A stretch of DNA of 64,000 nt from Klebsormidium nitens. Its lineage: Eukaryota; Streptophyta; Klebsormidiophyceae; Klebsormidiales; Klebsormidiaceae. The position numbers and the translations under genes are program-made. Location of the stretch: assembly GCA_000708835.1 (NCBI GenBank), contig DF237079.1, positions 116,787-180,786 of the forward strand, in the 5' to 3' direction. This document shows, piece after piece, positions 24,469-41,200 of the stretch. Every line of letters begins with the position of its first letter. Within the stretch, counting starts at the first letter, position 1. The notes beneath the pieces were generated by a model that saw only the letters and a program-made list of their open reading frames with translations, ran no database searches and was not told the DNA's origin.

Positions 24469-24744
24469 TCAGCTGTGCTGCATCTTGTCCAGCCATACCA
24501 CGATCGCCCCAACAAACATGCTCACTCCCCCCGACACCGCCAGTCCCAGCTTCACATCAGGACTTGGGTCGTTCAAACCCAGAGGAGCTAGGAATGAAAG
24601 CACACCACCTAGTCCAATCAACCCGTAACCCAGGGGTGCTCTGTCGGGCGTTCTCTTCTTCCCCTTTGCGGCTTGCCGCTTGACTCGATCACGGAACACT
24701 TCTTGCTGCTTCTTTTTGTCGTCAAGGTCGTCTTGCGCCCCCAT
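24469..24744 (-). CDS. small two-helix membrane protein, unknown function
   Basis: This is an intronless frame of 91 aa. The start ATG sits in aaagATGG, a good eukaryotic initiation context. Residues 1-35 are highly charged (KKKQQEVFRDRVKRQ, then basic KGKKR). Two hydrophobic segments follow: about 40-57 (YGLIGLGGVLSFLAPLGL) and about 67-85 (LGLAVSGGVSMFVGAIVVWL), joined by a short loop with NDPSPD. The tail is DKMQHS. The shape is a hairpin membrane protein with a cytosolic or stromal charged N-terminus. I do not recognise the family and assign no function. It is divergent from the class III ADH gene, with start codons 486 bp apart. The protein-like pattern of charge and hydrophobicity supports a real gene. 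Confidence 0.65.
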   Translation of the reverse strand: MGAQDDLDDKKKQQEVFRDRVKRQAAKGKKRTPDRAPLGYGLIGLGGVLSFLAPLGLNDPSPDVKLGLAVSGGVSMFVGAIVVWLDKMQHS

Positions 24745-25230
24745 CTTTGTCCTCTCGCTACAGAAGACTAATTTGGGGTTTGATCAACAGTGAATGCAGG
24801 GCTGGCCGAGACAATGCTGCCAATGCTCCAAGGTTCTACCAACTGACGAGCGAAGCGCTCCTGGAGAAGTCCTGAAGGCTGAAGCGGTGAGTTCTTGACT
24901 CTTGAGTCTTGATGTCCCCTTGAGACGAGCTCATGCTAGCTTCTAGCATCAGACGTTCCAATGCGCGCGCGTCCTGCGCGCGTACAGCTGGCCGCGTCGC
25001 GGGCCCGGGCGCTGAGTCTGCTCAGTGTTGTACACTGTACAGTGTATTACCTACACGTAGCTGCTGACGCACATTGCATTGACATTTGCAACTTAGCTAG
25101 AGCAGCCCGTATTACTATCAAGGGACGTGACCAGATCGTGGCGGCAAGTGGCTTCATCAAAAAGAGTAACATAGGGTGACATCTCTGCCTTTCATCTCAG
25201 ACGTCCTCTAGCGTCGCAGCGGGGGTGGAG
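24745..25230. promoter_or_regulatory. shared divergent 5' region (small membrane protein / GSNOR)
   Basis: The region is 486 bp between two start codons facing away from each other. It contains a GC-rich imperfect palindrome (gcgcgcgtcctgcgcgcg, 24964-24981) and a perfect 16-bp palindrome TACACTGTACAGTGTA at 25031-25046. No TATA box is obvious. Confidence 0.5.
25031..25046. promoter_or_regulatory. perfect 16-bp palindrome with GTAC core
   Basis: TACACTGTACAGTGTA is its own reverse complement and lies about 185 bp upstream of the GSNOR start codon. GTAC is the core bound by SBP-domain proteins, including the copper regulators of green algae and plants. Whether this site is used is unknown. 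Confidence 0.45.
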
Positions 25231-31350
<6,120 letters not shown>

Positions 31351-32462
31351 AGGGAACCCGAACGTCAAAAGCGTGATAAACCAGGAGCGTCCTCCCAACA
31401 CAGTGCGAGTGCTTTTCGAAGTGCGAGCAGAGTTGCTGTAGTTGTAGAGCAGTAGCTTGTAGTTGCTCCAATTATTGACCCTGGACCAAAAATACGCCTC
31501 CGATGGACACAAGGCGTTCGAAGCTCTATAGAAGATGTCCGAGCATGAATTGCATCACGTCAGCGCATGGAGGTCCTTAACTCTTTGCAGCAATTTGTAT
31601 CCAAACTGATCGGATTGCACATGTACCTGCTTTCAAGTCAATTTGCGTCATGATGTGACCCAGCTGCATAAGTGTGACTATTTAGTGGTACGCTTCGCGC
31701 CGGAAGTACGTCAAAATGATTCTTAAGAGCCGGGCTCGAGTCACGTGACCGAATAAAGCTTTACTATCATGTACCTCCGCGGGCCAGAGCTAGTCGAGCA
31801 CGGGCGTAAACGTCGAGTGCACGGTGCAGCCAGAAGAGTATATGCTGACGGGACGGTCACCTGCAATCATGAAGCAGACACTATAACACGGGATGCTAAA
31901 TCTCAGCCCATAGCTCCGGCGAGTGAGTCCGAGTCAGCTTAATTAGCATAACTAAATGATATAGGAAAGAAGGACTTAATTCAACAATACATATGCGCCA
32001 GGCACATTGAGGCAAGCGCGGGCGGCTGGCACCAATGATGGACTGCACATATTGAGCTAGAGCCATATATATGATACCTTGCCATGCAGGCCTTTGCATC
32101 CGAACGTATCTGATAAACATGGTGACAGTATGTAAGAATGACCATCACTTTTTTCCAACCCGTTTCGTGGGTTAGGCTCGGACTATCTGACAATCATATG
32201 ATGAGCACCTGTTGACTCAGCCTCCATGACAATGCTTGCCATGACAAACATGTCCACAATAATCAGTTTGGCGCTCTGTTTAAGAAACACTACTAGAATA
32301 GATTCGCACGTTGTTCGAGCGACGTCACTCCTCATTCGGATAGCCAAGGAAGCTGTGCGCAGACAAGTTTCACACACGTTTACAAATCAGATTGAACGAA
32401 GCGTCCTCCTTCAATCAATGCAATCGATGCTTGACAAATATTGAAACAGCGGCTTATGGACA
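31351..32462. other. convergent intergenic region (GSNOR / MYND)
   Basis: This stretch separates the stop codons of the GSNOR gene (+) and the MYND gene (-). It is more AT-rich than the neighbouring exons. I see no open frame with protein-like composition, no RNA gene and no repeat. Confidence 0.6.
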
Positions 32463-34388
32463 TCAGCTGACTCGTCGACAAGCTTCCTTGTGGCCCGCCT
32501 TCCATGCTTTCTTTTGGCACTCTGCAATACATCACACGAAGTTTAGTACATCATGAGCTTGGCAACTGATTGCGCCGACAGCGTATTAGACGGGTGTCGA
32601 GCGGACCCTGAATCCTGTGAAGCCGAGAAGAAAAGAGAAAGTCACATCCAAACCCAGTCGCTGGAGGTGTACGAGTAACATACGTCATTTGGTTCTCAAA
32701 AATAAAGGCAAAGTAACCTTTACATCATGAAGCGGAAACAAAAGATCCCCTTGGATCAACAAAAGACCAAAATTTATCTCAAAGCTCTGCTCCTTAAATC
32801 AAGAATGGATTGCCAAGCCCTCAACAACAGACGCATGAGGCTAGCTTCAAGCTTTCAATCAAAAGTGGATGAGTACCTAGATCCGAACAGGTGGGATGCC
32901 ATTCTGCATTCTCACGTCATGTATTCATCTCTTCAGGAAATGGAATCTCGCTTGACCATGTGCCCAAGTGCAGCTTTGGGTTCTTTGACGAAGTTCAAAA
33001 AGGTTAACCAACCTACCCGGAACGCCGGAGAGCTCGTTTAAATGCAGACTTGAGATCTCACCTCGCCCGCAGTAAACAGCGAGCTTGCAAGCTGAGCAGA
33101 CCCGAAATTCCCCCGGTTTCGTCTCCTCTTTTTCGCACCCCGGGCCAGAGCATCTTCTCGCAGACTTCCTGCTCCGTGCAACCAAGCCCGTTCTCATCGC
33201 CTCTTCAAATGCTGCTTTCTGGTACCTTGACTTATTAGGAAAGACGTAGAGCGTCGGATCTCCCGGGGTGTCTGCTGATAGTATCGCTCGCAGCTGCTTT
33301 GCTATTTCTACCACAACCGGGTCTTTCCGCGCTGAGATTTCTGTCTCTTGTTGATCCACAATCACGTCAAACGACCCGTGCTTTAGTATGCAGGCGAAAC
33401 CAACCAGAAAACGGTGGTCTGAAGGCTCCAAAAATTCTCCGCACAAAACCAAAGCCAGCACCGAGGATCTGAGGGGGGGACTTTTGGGAAAGGGCCTGGA
33501 AGGGCCCCCTGGCAAGCGGACACAGTCGTGCAAGCACTTTTGTAGAATCCTGATGGTCCAAAGAATCTCTATTTTCTCAGAGGGGTTGTGAAAGACCTTG
33601 GTTGCGAAAAGAAGGAGGTCTGACTTCAGGGCATGCCCGTCGAAGTCATTGCAGACAGCTTGGATGAGGCAAACAACCCGGCGGATAGCGTCAGTAAGAC
33701 ACTGCGGAGAGTCTGCTTCCAAAGCGTACTGCAATACTGCAGTAAAAAACCCCGTGCTCTGAGCTGTCTCTAGCGCGATGTTTTCTTGCAGAAAGAGCTT
33801 CTGGAGCGTGCGGACAATCGCATCTCTGGTCTCCAGGTCTGGTCGCTGCTCAGGGAACTTCTTTCGAAGCTTGGACAGAGTCTCCATCTGGAAGATTGTT
33901 CTCAGAAGTAATGGCAAGGCAGGAAACTCCTTCAAAATGAAATTGACGGTACGTTTGTCAATAGCCAAGCCAAAAAGAGCCTGCAGGTATGTGACCGGCT
34001 TGAGAAACACAAGAGACACGTTGCGAGAAGTACCAGAGCCTACATTTCTTTCTAGCTCTTTAGGATCCGAGGTCAGAGTCCAAGACTGCCCTGCCGCAAT
34101 ATCTTCCAACCCCTGCTTGATCGGCTTCATGATGCCGCTCTCCAGCACAAATGCAGCGGTGTGAACAGCGCTTTCCAGCACGAATTGATCTGAAGCCAAG
34201 TAGGTCAAGAAGATGTCCTTCAGACGCCTGACAGCCAAGAAGCTGGTGGTATCATCTGCTGACTGAGCGTTGCTCAAGATCCGCTGCAAGACCTGTGAGC
34301 CTTCCGGTCTCATGAGATCAAGATCCTTCGGGAACGGTTGATAAAGTTGATGCAATACGCCTTCGTTTACGGATCGGTAGGCTGCCAT
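32463..34388 (-). CDS. MYND-type zinc-finger protein with helical N-terminal region
   Basis: There are two exons on the minus strand: 34388-33062 and 32521-32463, giving 461 aa. The first exon alone runs on to a false stop at 32925. Splicing at CGA G|GTGAGA to the small exon at 32521 completes the zinc finger. The C-terminal MYND ligands are Cys413 and Cys418 (CSGPGC), Cys431 and Cys434 (CSAC), Cys440 and Cys444 (YCGREC), then His453 and Cys457 (KKAWKAGHKEAC). Residues 1-400 are mostly helical with repeated Leu-rich segments (for example LRTIFQMETLSKLRKKF) and resemble an alpha-solenoid, but I do not recognise a named domain. MYND fingers bind proline-rich peptides and often recruit partners to chromatin or chaperone complexes. 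No SET domain is present, so it is not a SMYD methyltransferase. The function is unknown. Confidence 0.88.
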
Positions 34389-35371
34389 CGCGGATCAGAA
34401 TGTCTGCAACCAAACCGGCGATTCTTTGCTACATTTTTTCATCTTTAGTCCGCTGGTGGCGTCTCCCTCTTCAGGTAAAACTTTGAGCTTCTTCAGTGGA
34501 ATACTCTTTGTTGTTGCGATGCATGAAGCTCAAATGCGTGAAGATTTTATGTTTGATCACGAGGAGCGACTTTGCAGAGCGCAGGTTGCATGCACCGCAC
34601 CGAGGTTGGCCACCAGGTCTTTGTTTTTAATGAGTCGTACCACATCTGCTCTGAGCACTGCCCCTCCCTGCAAGGTGAAGCTACATGCAGATACATGAGG
34701 CCAAGGCAATCCTTTGGATTCTTGAGAAATCAGCAGGCTCCTCTTAGACTAGTGAAAGGAACAAGTGGCAGTTTCTCTACCTATCGGACCGCGGGTCCTC
34801 CGCGTTCCACCGACCAAGAGGCCAATATTCTGAGTGATCAGCGCAAACCCAGAATGTCGGTGTCATGGATCAAGGTAAGCGCCGTAAGGGTCAACTTTTC
34901 GTGACAGCGAGGGCCTGGGGACGATCAGCTAGGGGGTTAGGGCGCCAGGCTAAAATGGTGTGTTCGCAGAATGTGCATATAATTCCTTGCGTGCATGTGT
35001 CCTCTCGTAAGCGATAAGGAAATGATCGGAGAAAGCAAGAGGCCTTGATTTTAACAGAGAGAAGATAAGGTCGACTTTGCAGTCGCTTTGCTACCTTACT
35101 GCTATGATCTGCCATGCGGGCAAGCAACTGCATGCCTGGTGGATGAAGGACTAGGCATGCCGAATGGAACCCGAATACCGGCTATCTCTTGCAAAGGCAT
35201 CAATCTTCTGGCGTTCGAAGCATCAGCCGTTCAATCTTCGATCAGCGGAATCTCATGTTAGTTAGCATGAGCTATGCCGTAGTCCACAAAGACGGGCTAT
35301 AGCGTTTATATAAAGCATCTTCATGCTCACAATGATTGCCATTACGTTCGAAGGGTGCAACGATGCAGGTT
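34389..35371. other. intergenic region between the MYND and DRC8-like genes
   Basis: Both neighbours run on the minus strand, so this must hold the DRC8-like 3' UTR and the MYND promoter. Plus-strand frames at 34426-34698 and 34572-34904 lack recognisable domains and are not called. A TATATAAA stretch at about 35306-35313 is on neither expected promoter side. Confidence 0.5.
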
Positions 35372-37292
35372 CTATGCAGACGCGGGCTCCAACATTTTTG
35401 AGAGACCTAGAGATCGGTCTCTGCCCAGTAACTCAACCACGTCATCTATGTATACTTTCCCCGTTTTAGAGTCCGTGGCAGCTTGGAGCAGTTCCGCGGC
35501 TTCCTCCTCGCTGAAAGGGTGCGTGCTTGACGACATGACCAGATTCTGCACAGAGACGCATGAAAGAAACGCCGTTCAGTACAGCGAACGACTCTTCGGA
35601 TGGACTTTGAAAATGCAGTCGTGCTAGCCTTTCAAAGCTCGCTCAGATTCTTGAGCACACGAGCTGCCACATGCCAGCGCACTTCGTCGTTACATAGGGG
35701 AGCATCTTAGGACCATGTTTAGGCCATTTTTCAAAATGGGTCTAGCTGGACCCGATCTGTTCTGCATGATACGGTATACTGAATCTCTATTCTGGCGGGC
35801 TGCGTTGACACACTGGGACCAGCGTACACAGCTCGACCTTCAAGATTCTAAAACGCTGGATGCACGTATGCGAGCATGGATTCAAGTACTTTGGCTCCAA
35901 GCAGAGCTCATATCTCGATCCACGCGCTCTGATAAGCCACAAGCAGAATTGAGAAGGGCTCTCTTTCCCACGCGCTGTTCTGACCACTGGTACTACGAAG
36001 CAACGTAAAGACGGCCTCACCTTTAGTTCTTCCGCTTCGAAACAGCCTTTGTGCCCAGTATCGACCGCCTGGAACGAGAGGCAGACATTGCGCTTAGTGA
36101 AGGATGCACTCTCAAAGCTGGATAATCGCTTGAAACAGTATCGAAGAAGCTCTGACCATCGAATCAGATGCAAAACTGCTGTGCGCAACATGCCACGTCC
36201 CAAAGCATCTTCGCGGCTACTTCTGCGTTTTGGAAGTCTTGTCGTATGGGGGTATGAAATGCTGGCCTCTGATGATCGACCGCTCAGGTCAAATGAGATC
36301 CTGCTCTCAAACCGTTGGATATCCTAATCGTGGTCATGCCTTACCCGAAGAGCCTTTAGAAGCGTTTCTTTCGGGGTTCGCCGGAATTCTGCTGGACGCT
36401 GTGATACAGCACGCCGCACAGCATACTCCAGCTTTTCGAAAGTCACTGTTGGTGGTCCCTTGCTTTTTGGAGCATCAGCAACCGGGGTTCGCATCTGAAG
36501 GAACGAGAATGTACCGCTATTGAAGCGCAGATGGTTGTCTCCAACACGCTTTAAGGGCTTGTTCCATAAGGATATGCAGATGCAGCGAATCAAGGACCAA
36601 ACCCATGATGATTCCATGGATGGCGGTTACAATAATCTCAAGAGCTGTGCCGGAATTGAGAACTGAGTGGTAATCGAGTGAAGGTGCAAATCTAACGACT
36701 GCTGCCCCATGTAACGCTTGCTGGCTTCTGGCACTCCCCTCAGTACAGGATCTTGTGAAGGCAAAGGATGGGCTACTCCTTAAAACATTCGGATATGTAG
36801 AGATGTCTGCTTCACTTGTGCGTGCATGGCTCCGACAACCGTGTCATTGCTTCATTGACCCACCTCAGCCAGCAACTCCTCAAGCTGTGCCTCCGTTGGA
36901 TTCAGACCAAGTCCACGTATGAGTGTAGGGACGTCTCTGCACAAAGCAAGATGACAACCATCTAGAACATGGGAACCAGCTTGTACCAGAATTGTCGCAA
37001 GTACAGAAGTGTGTCGCAGTCACTGACTCTTCATACCAAGTAATGCATTGTCGCAGCTTCCAGCGGAGCTTATTCAGTTCAAGGCTCACTTTTCTTCGAC
37101 CTCTCCCTTTTTGTCTCCCCCCTTGAGCTCAAACAAGGTGAACACCTCTCTGATCAGCGTTTCCAAGTCAGGAGGCAGCCGGGGTACAGCTGGTGCCTCG
37201 TCTTGCGCTGGACTCGCTTCTCCTGCATCATCTTCAACAGCTGGACCAGCTTCGAGGGGCTCGCTTGGCTGGCTGGTTTCTGGAGCTGACAT
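35372..37292 (-). CDS. DRC8: DRC8/EFCAB2-like EF-hand protein of the flagellar dynein regulatory complex
   Basis: There are five exons on the minus strand: 37292-37090, 36936-36864, 36494-36345, 36068-36021 and 35545-35372, giving 215 aa. Residues 1-42 are acidic and rich in Ala and Pro. Then follow an EF-hand-like helix pair (ETLIREVFTLFELKGGDKKG), LIRGLGLNPTEAQLEELLAE, TVTFEKLEYAVRR, the helix KETLLKALRAVDTGHKGCFE and FSEEEAAELLQAATDSKTGK with VYIDDVVELL. This order matches the calmodulin-like layout of DRC8/EFCAB2 in the nexin-dynein regulatory complex, which links axonemal doublets and controls flagellar bending. The loops lack the full set of Asp/Asn ligands, so calcium binding is doubtful. 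A generic calmodulin-like protein is the alternative. Presence of DRC8 implies flagellate cells in the life cycle. It is divergent from the HEATR5 gene. Confidence 0.75.
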
Positions 37293-38216
37293 TTTGGACT
37301 ACCCAGACTATATCGAATGAAAAGGACAGCGAAGAAGAGACGCAAACGTTCGAGATTTGGAGTTTGGGAGTGTCAGGGCTTTGGATGCGTACGCAGTTGT
37401 CAAAGCGATGGTCGAACTTTTGCAACTGAAGTGAGACCGTGCCTCAGCCTTGCGGCGCAGCTTACAGCTTGCTGCAGTATTTCGCCTGAAGCTTTGCAGA
37501 ATCAATCGAGTTGGCCCAGCTACAAACTTTATTAAACGATGTCAAAACATGTCGTGTACATGAATTTCACCAACAAGAGCCTATACCTGTGTATTGACCA
37601 GCAGCAATATCCTGCAAGACATGGACCTTGAACCTGCCTTGAACCTGAGTTCTGTGTCAAGTTCTGACTCCTGAGTCCTGACCCTTTTCCCGGCCCCAGC
37701 AGTGATGAATGTCTGATGCCAGCAGCTAGTGGACTCTGGAATGTGATCTGCGCCCCAGCTTTCAAACCGTTTTTCTACATTTTTGCGCGCGCGCATGGAT
37801 TTGGGTTGAGACTCTGCTGCACATGCCCCAGATCCGCCCTGCCCTCAGAGGCACGGAGTCAAGGCTCAAACAAACCTAACCCGACGTTTTCAACCTGCTC
37901 GTAACGTGCCTGAGCTCACAGAGCTAATGTGCTAGCTTGCGCTTGTGGCGCCCATTCCAGTTTCCAGCTCACAAGTAATACACTTGTCTATGAGTTGGGA
38001 CGCATTCAACCTCAAGAAGAAAGACTTTGATTGGACGTCGATCTACGTATGCAAAATCCTCTGCAGGGACCTTTTGCATGGCGCTTCCATCTCTCCAGGG
38101 TGGGCCTGATAAGAGAAAGCAAATTCACGGGTGTCGGCAGCTGCTTTTCCGCTGCTTGCACATGTGCAGGGAATGCTAATTTTGGAGCTTGAGTGGTAAT
38201 TACACGCACAGACTCT
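37293..38216. promoter_or_regulatory. shared divergent 5' region (DRC8-like / HEATR5)
   Basis: There are 924 bp between two start codons facing away from each other. It holds both promoters and 5' UTRs. A purine-rich start is followed by pyrimidine-rich stretches and a gcgcgcgc run near 37784. No TATA box or clear operator was recognised. Confidence 0.45.
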
Positions 38217-41200
38217 ATGGTTGGCGCCATGGAAAGCTCAAATCAGCTTGCGGCGCTAGTGTCTGAGCTTGAAGGGCTGGTCAGCAGTGGGCCTCAAGCC
38301 AAGGCTCCGGACCCGCTGGTCACCTTTGACCTCCTGACAAAGCTCCTTTCTTGCCTGAAGACCCAGGATAAGGTGAGCTGGTTTTTGATACTCAATAGAA
38401 TGCAACCCTCGTGAAAACAGCAGACCGCATGTTGTGCGTCCAAAGTAGAGGTCTACTCCAGCGCGCGGTAGCACTGTCACCAGTCCCTCTCGTAGGCCTC
38501 TTTTCCTTTGTATGAGAAAGCGTTTCTTGAAGTTGCTAGATCATCAAAGTAGCAACCAGATTTGATGAAAACCCTAATTTTGGAGACCTCTGGTTGACAA
38601 TCTGGATCATGGCACCGATTGGTTGAAGCTTGAGAAGCTGTAGTCTTATTGAGGGTTTGCTGGCCTTGTATGTAAAGTTGCTGAAACTGGATTGTCTGGT
38701 TAATCGAGTATCTCGCTCAACTTCCTGGAGTGCCCCGAACCTTTCTATGTCCTACTTCTGCATCAGACTACATCGATGGACGCACCATGTGAAGGGTTTC
38801 TGCATTCGCGAATGCACACCAATTTAGCAAGTAGCTTAAAGATCGCCCACTGCCTTTGTTCCCTTTCTCTAGGTAGTTAAGATGGTATTCTCGGCTTGAG
38901 CGAGGAGACTGAAGATTTGAGCGTTGAATTGGAACCAGATTTTTGCATTGCACAATGGCTTTCAGATCCTTGCATTTTGTAAGTAGCAGGTACATGGCCA
39001 TGCAGATTGTTAGTGAGTTGAAAGACTAGTAAAGCTTGCAATCCTGAAGGTCTTCTCTGAATCATAGTGCTCGGTTACTCGCAGGACTCAATTGCCAAAG
39101 TCCAGCGGCAATGCGAGGACAAGTTAGAGGCGTTGCTCCTTCTGGGCCTGCGACCTCCCAACCGGCGCCTCGCCAGCCAAGCCATGGTCCAACTGATCAG
39201 CAAGGGGGAGAACATCTCAATCTACTCCAGAGCAAACGGTATCCAAGGATGGCTGTCTGACTTTGTGGACAAGAAGAAAGATCCTGCAGCATATATAGGT
39301 GAGTTGGATCAGGGCAGTGAAATATAACAATTGCAATGATGTTGAAGATGATTATTGAGTGTGGTGTGTTCGTAATGACATGTCTAAAGTGAAGAGCCCT
39401 GTAAGGAGCAAAACACTTAAAGATGCAGCTTAGAGGAGCAATCGGTTGCTCAAAAACCTCTAAACTCTGAGCTTGGCACCTTTGTCAGCTGGGAGCTGCA
39501 AGTTTCACTTTATTCTTTGACCCTTTGGGGCTCTGAAACCAAGCCTATCTTGGCTTCTGCCTGCAGGTGCGGCACAGTGCCTGGGCGCGTTGATGCGCAT
39601 CTTTGGTCAGAAGCTGACGTCGAGCCTTCAGGAGATTGCCAGCATTGTTGGCAAGTTGATGAAACATCCAGATGTGAGCAGGCATCTTTCCCCTTCTTTT
39701 CTTCGCAAAGCGCTGTCAGCTGCAAGCACAAAGCATTTGCGGGGTTTAAAGATGGGTTGTGAAAATTCGAATCCAGCCTTGTGCTGAAACTATCTCCGGC
39801 CTTATGTTGTGAGAACCTCAGCGGGGACCATATACATTGTTGGCAGCTTGGAACTATTTGGGACAAACAACTTGGCTGAGGCATATGAACAAGGGCAGCT
39901 CAACGAGGTTTGCAATCCTAGAAAAGAAGTTGATCGAGGGGCTCTCTTAAAACTTTCTTGTCGGAACAGGTCTTGGTGCGCCATGCGGCTCTACAGCTCC
40001 TGCAAGACGCCATGGAAGGCACTGCCGGTGGGGGCTCCGCCACTGCGCACACAGAGGCCGTCAGAGTGGTGACTCGCATGGGGGCCGGAGACAAGGCCCC
40101 CGCTGTTCGCGCCACCGCCGCGGGCTGTCTTCGAGCAATTGCACGAGCTGGGGGGCCAGGATTGCACGGCCCGGGACTCGAAAACGCTGCGTCGGGATGC
40201 GTGAAGGGGTTGGAGGACTCGTCCCAAGCGGTGCGGGATGGGTACGCGGCGGCCCTGGGGGCTCTGGTCGCGCTCGGGTTGAACCCCCAGGCGCAGGTGC
40301 AGCCTAAAACGAGGGGCACGCCGGTGCCGGCCAAGACGCTCGAGGGCGCGGTGCAGAAGTTTCTGGTGGCGCCGTTCGTGAAGGCGGCGGGGCCGCACGC
40401 TCGGGAGACGCGCATGGGGCTGGCGCTCGCGTGGGTGGCGTTTCTGCAGTCCATGCATAGCACGTACGGTCTGCTGGACACGGACCTCATAAGCTATGGC
40501 ACGCAGGCAGTGGAGATGCTCAAGCCGGGGGGAAAGGGAGCGGCTGCGCCAGAGCCTCAGGCGCTGGCGTGCATCATTTACATAGTGCGCGTCGGCGTGG
40601 TGGAGCAAATGGGGGAGGTCGCGCAGCGGGAGCTCACCACGCAGCTGATTAAGCAGCTCCCTGGCGCGGAAGCATGCGCGCCGATGCTCATTGTCATGCT
40701 TCGGACGCTGGCGCACCTTTTGGACGTCCTCGGAGAAGTGTCGCTCTCCACCCGCGAAGCGCTCGACGCAACCCTGACCGCGATCTTGAACAACCCGTCG
40801 GCCGCAGTCCGTGTGGAAACCGCGAGAACGATCCGAGCGCTCGCGCTGGTAGACCCCGGGTGCGTGAACGGAATGATGGACTGCGGCGTCACGCTGATGC
40901 GTGCGTTACGGGAGTCGGTTGCGGGGGCGCGGGGAGAGCATCTCCGGGCGGATCTAGATTCGTTGCACGGGCAGGCAGTCATGCTAGCGGCGCTGCTGGT
41001 GGCTGCGCCAAGGCTGCCCCTGGGGGTGCCCTCGAGGTGAGAGCGTGCCTGATGAGGTCAACTAGATGCTTCGCTTGCTCCATCTTGTAAGGCCGGGGTT
41101 GGACTCGAAAAGAAAAGAAGGGTTTGATTACTTTCCCTGGATGCTCTGGTTCTGCGGTCCAACGTCAAGGCTAGCCTTGCCAGCTTCATGTGGAGGAAGG

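Noticed and set aside
32727..33041. Plus-strand frame opposite the MYND intron
   Set aside because: It lies almost wholly in the intron of the MYND gene on the other strand, is AT-rich and has no recognisable motif.
32925..33061. Unspliced C-terminus of the MYND gene (487-aa reading)
   Set aside because: Reading through the donor gives a finger lacking its last Cys, His and Cys ligands. The small exon at 32521-32463 restores a complete MYND pattern in phase.
34426..34904. Overlapping plus-strand frames between the MYND and DRC8-like genes
   Set aside because: No domain, no splice-supported extension and mixed frames. This is most likely upstream non-coding DNA of the MYND gene.
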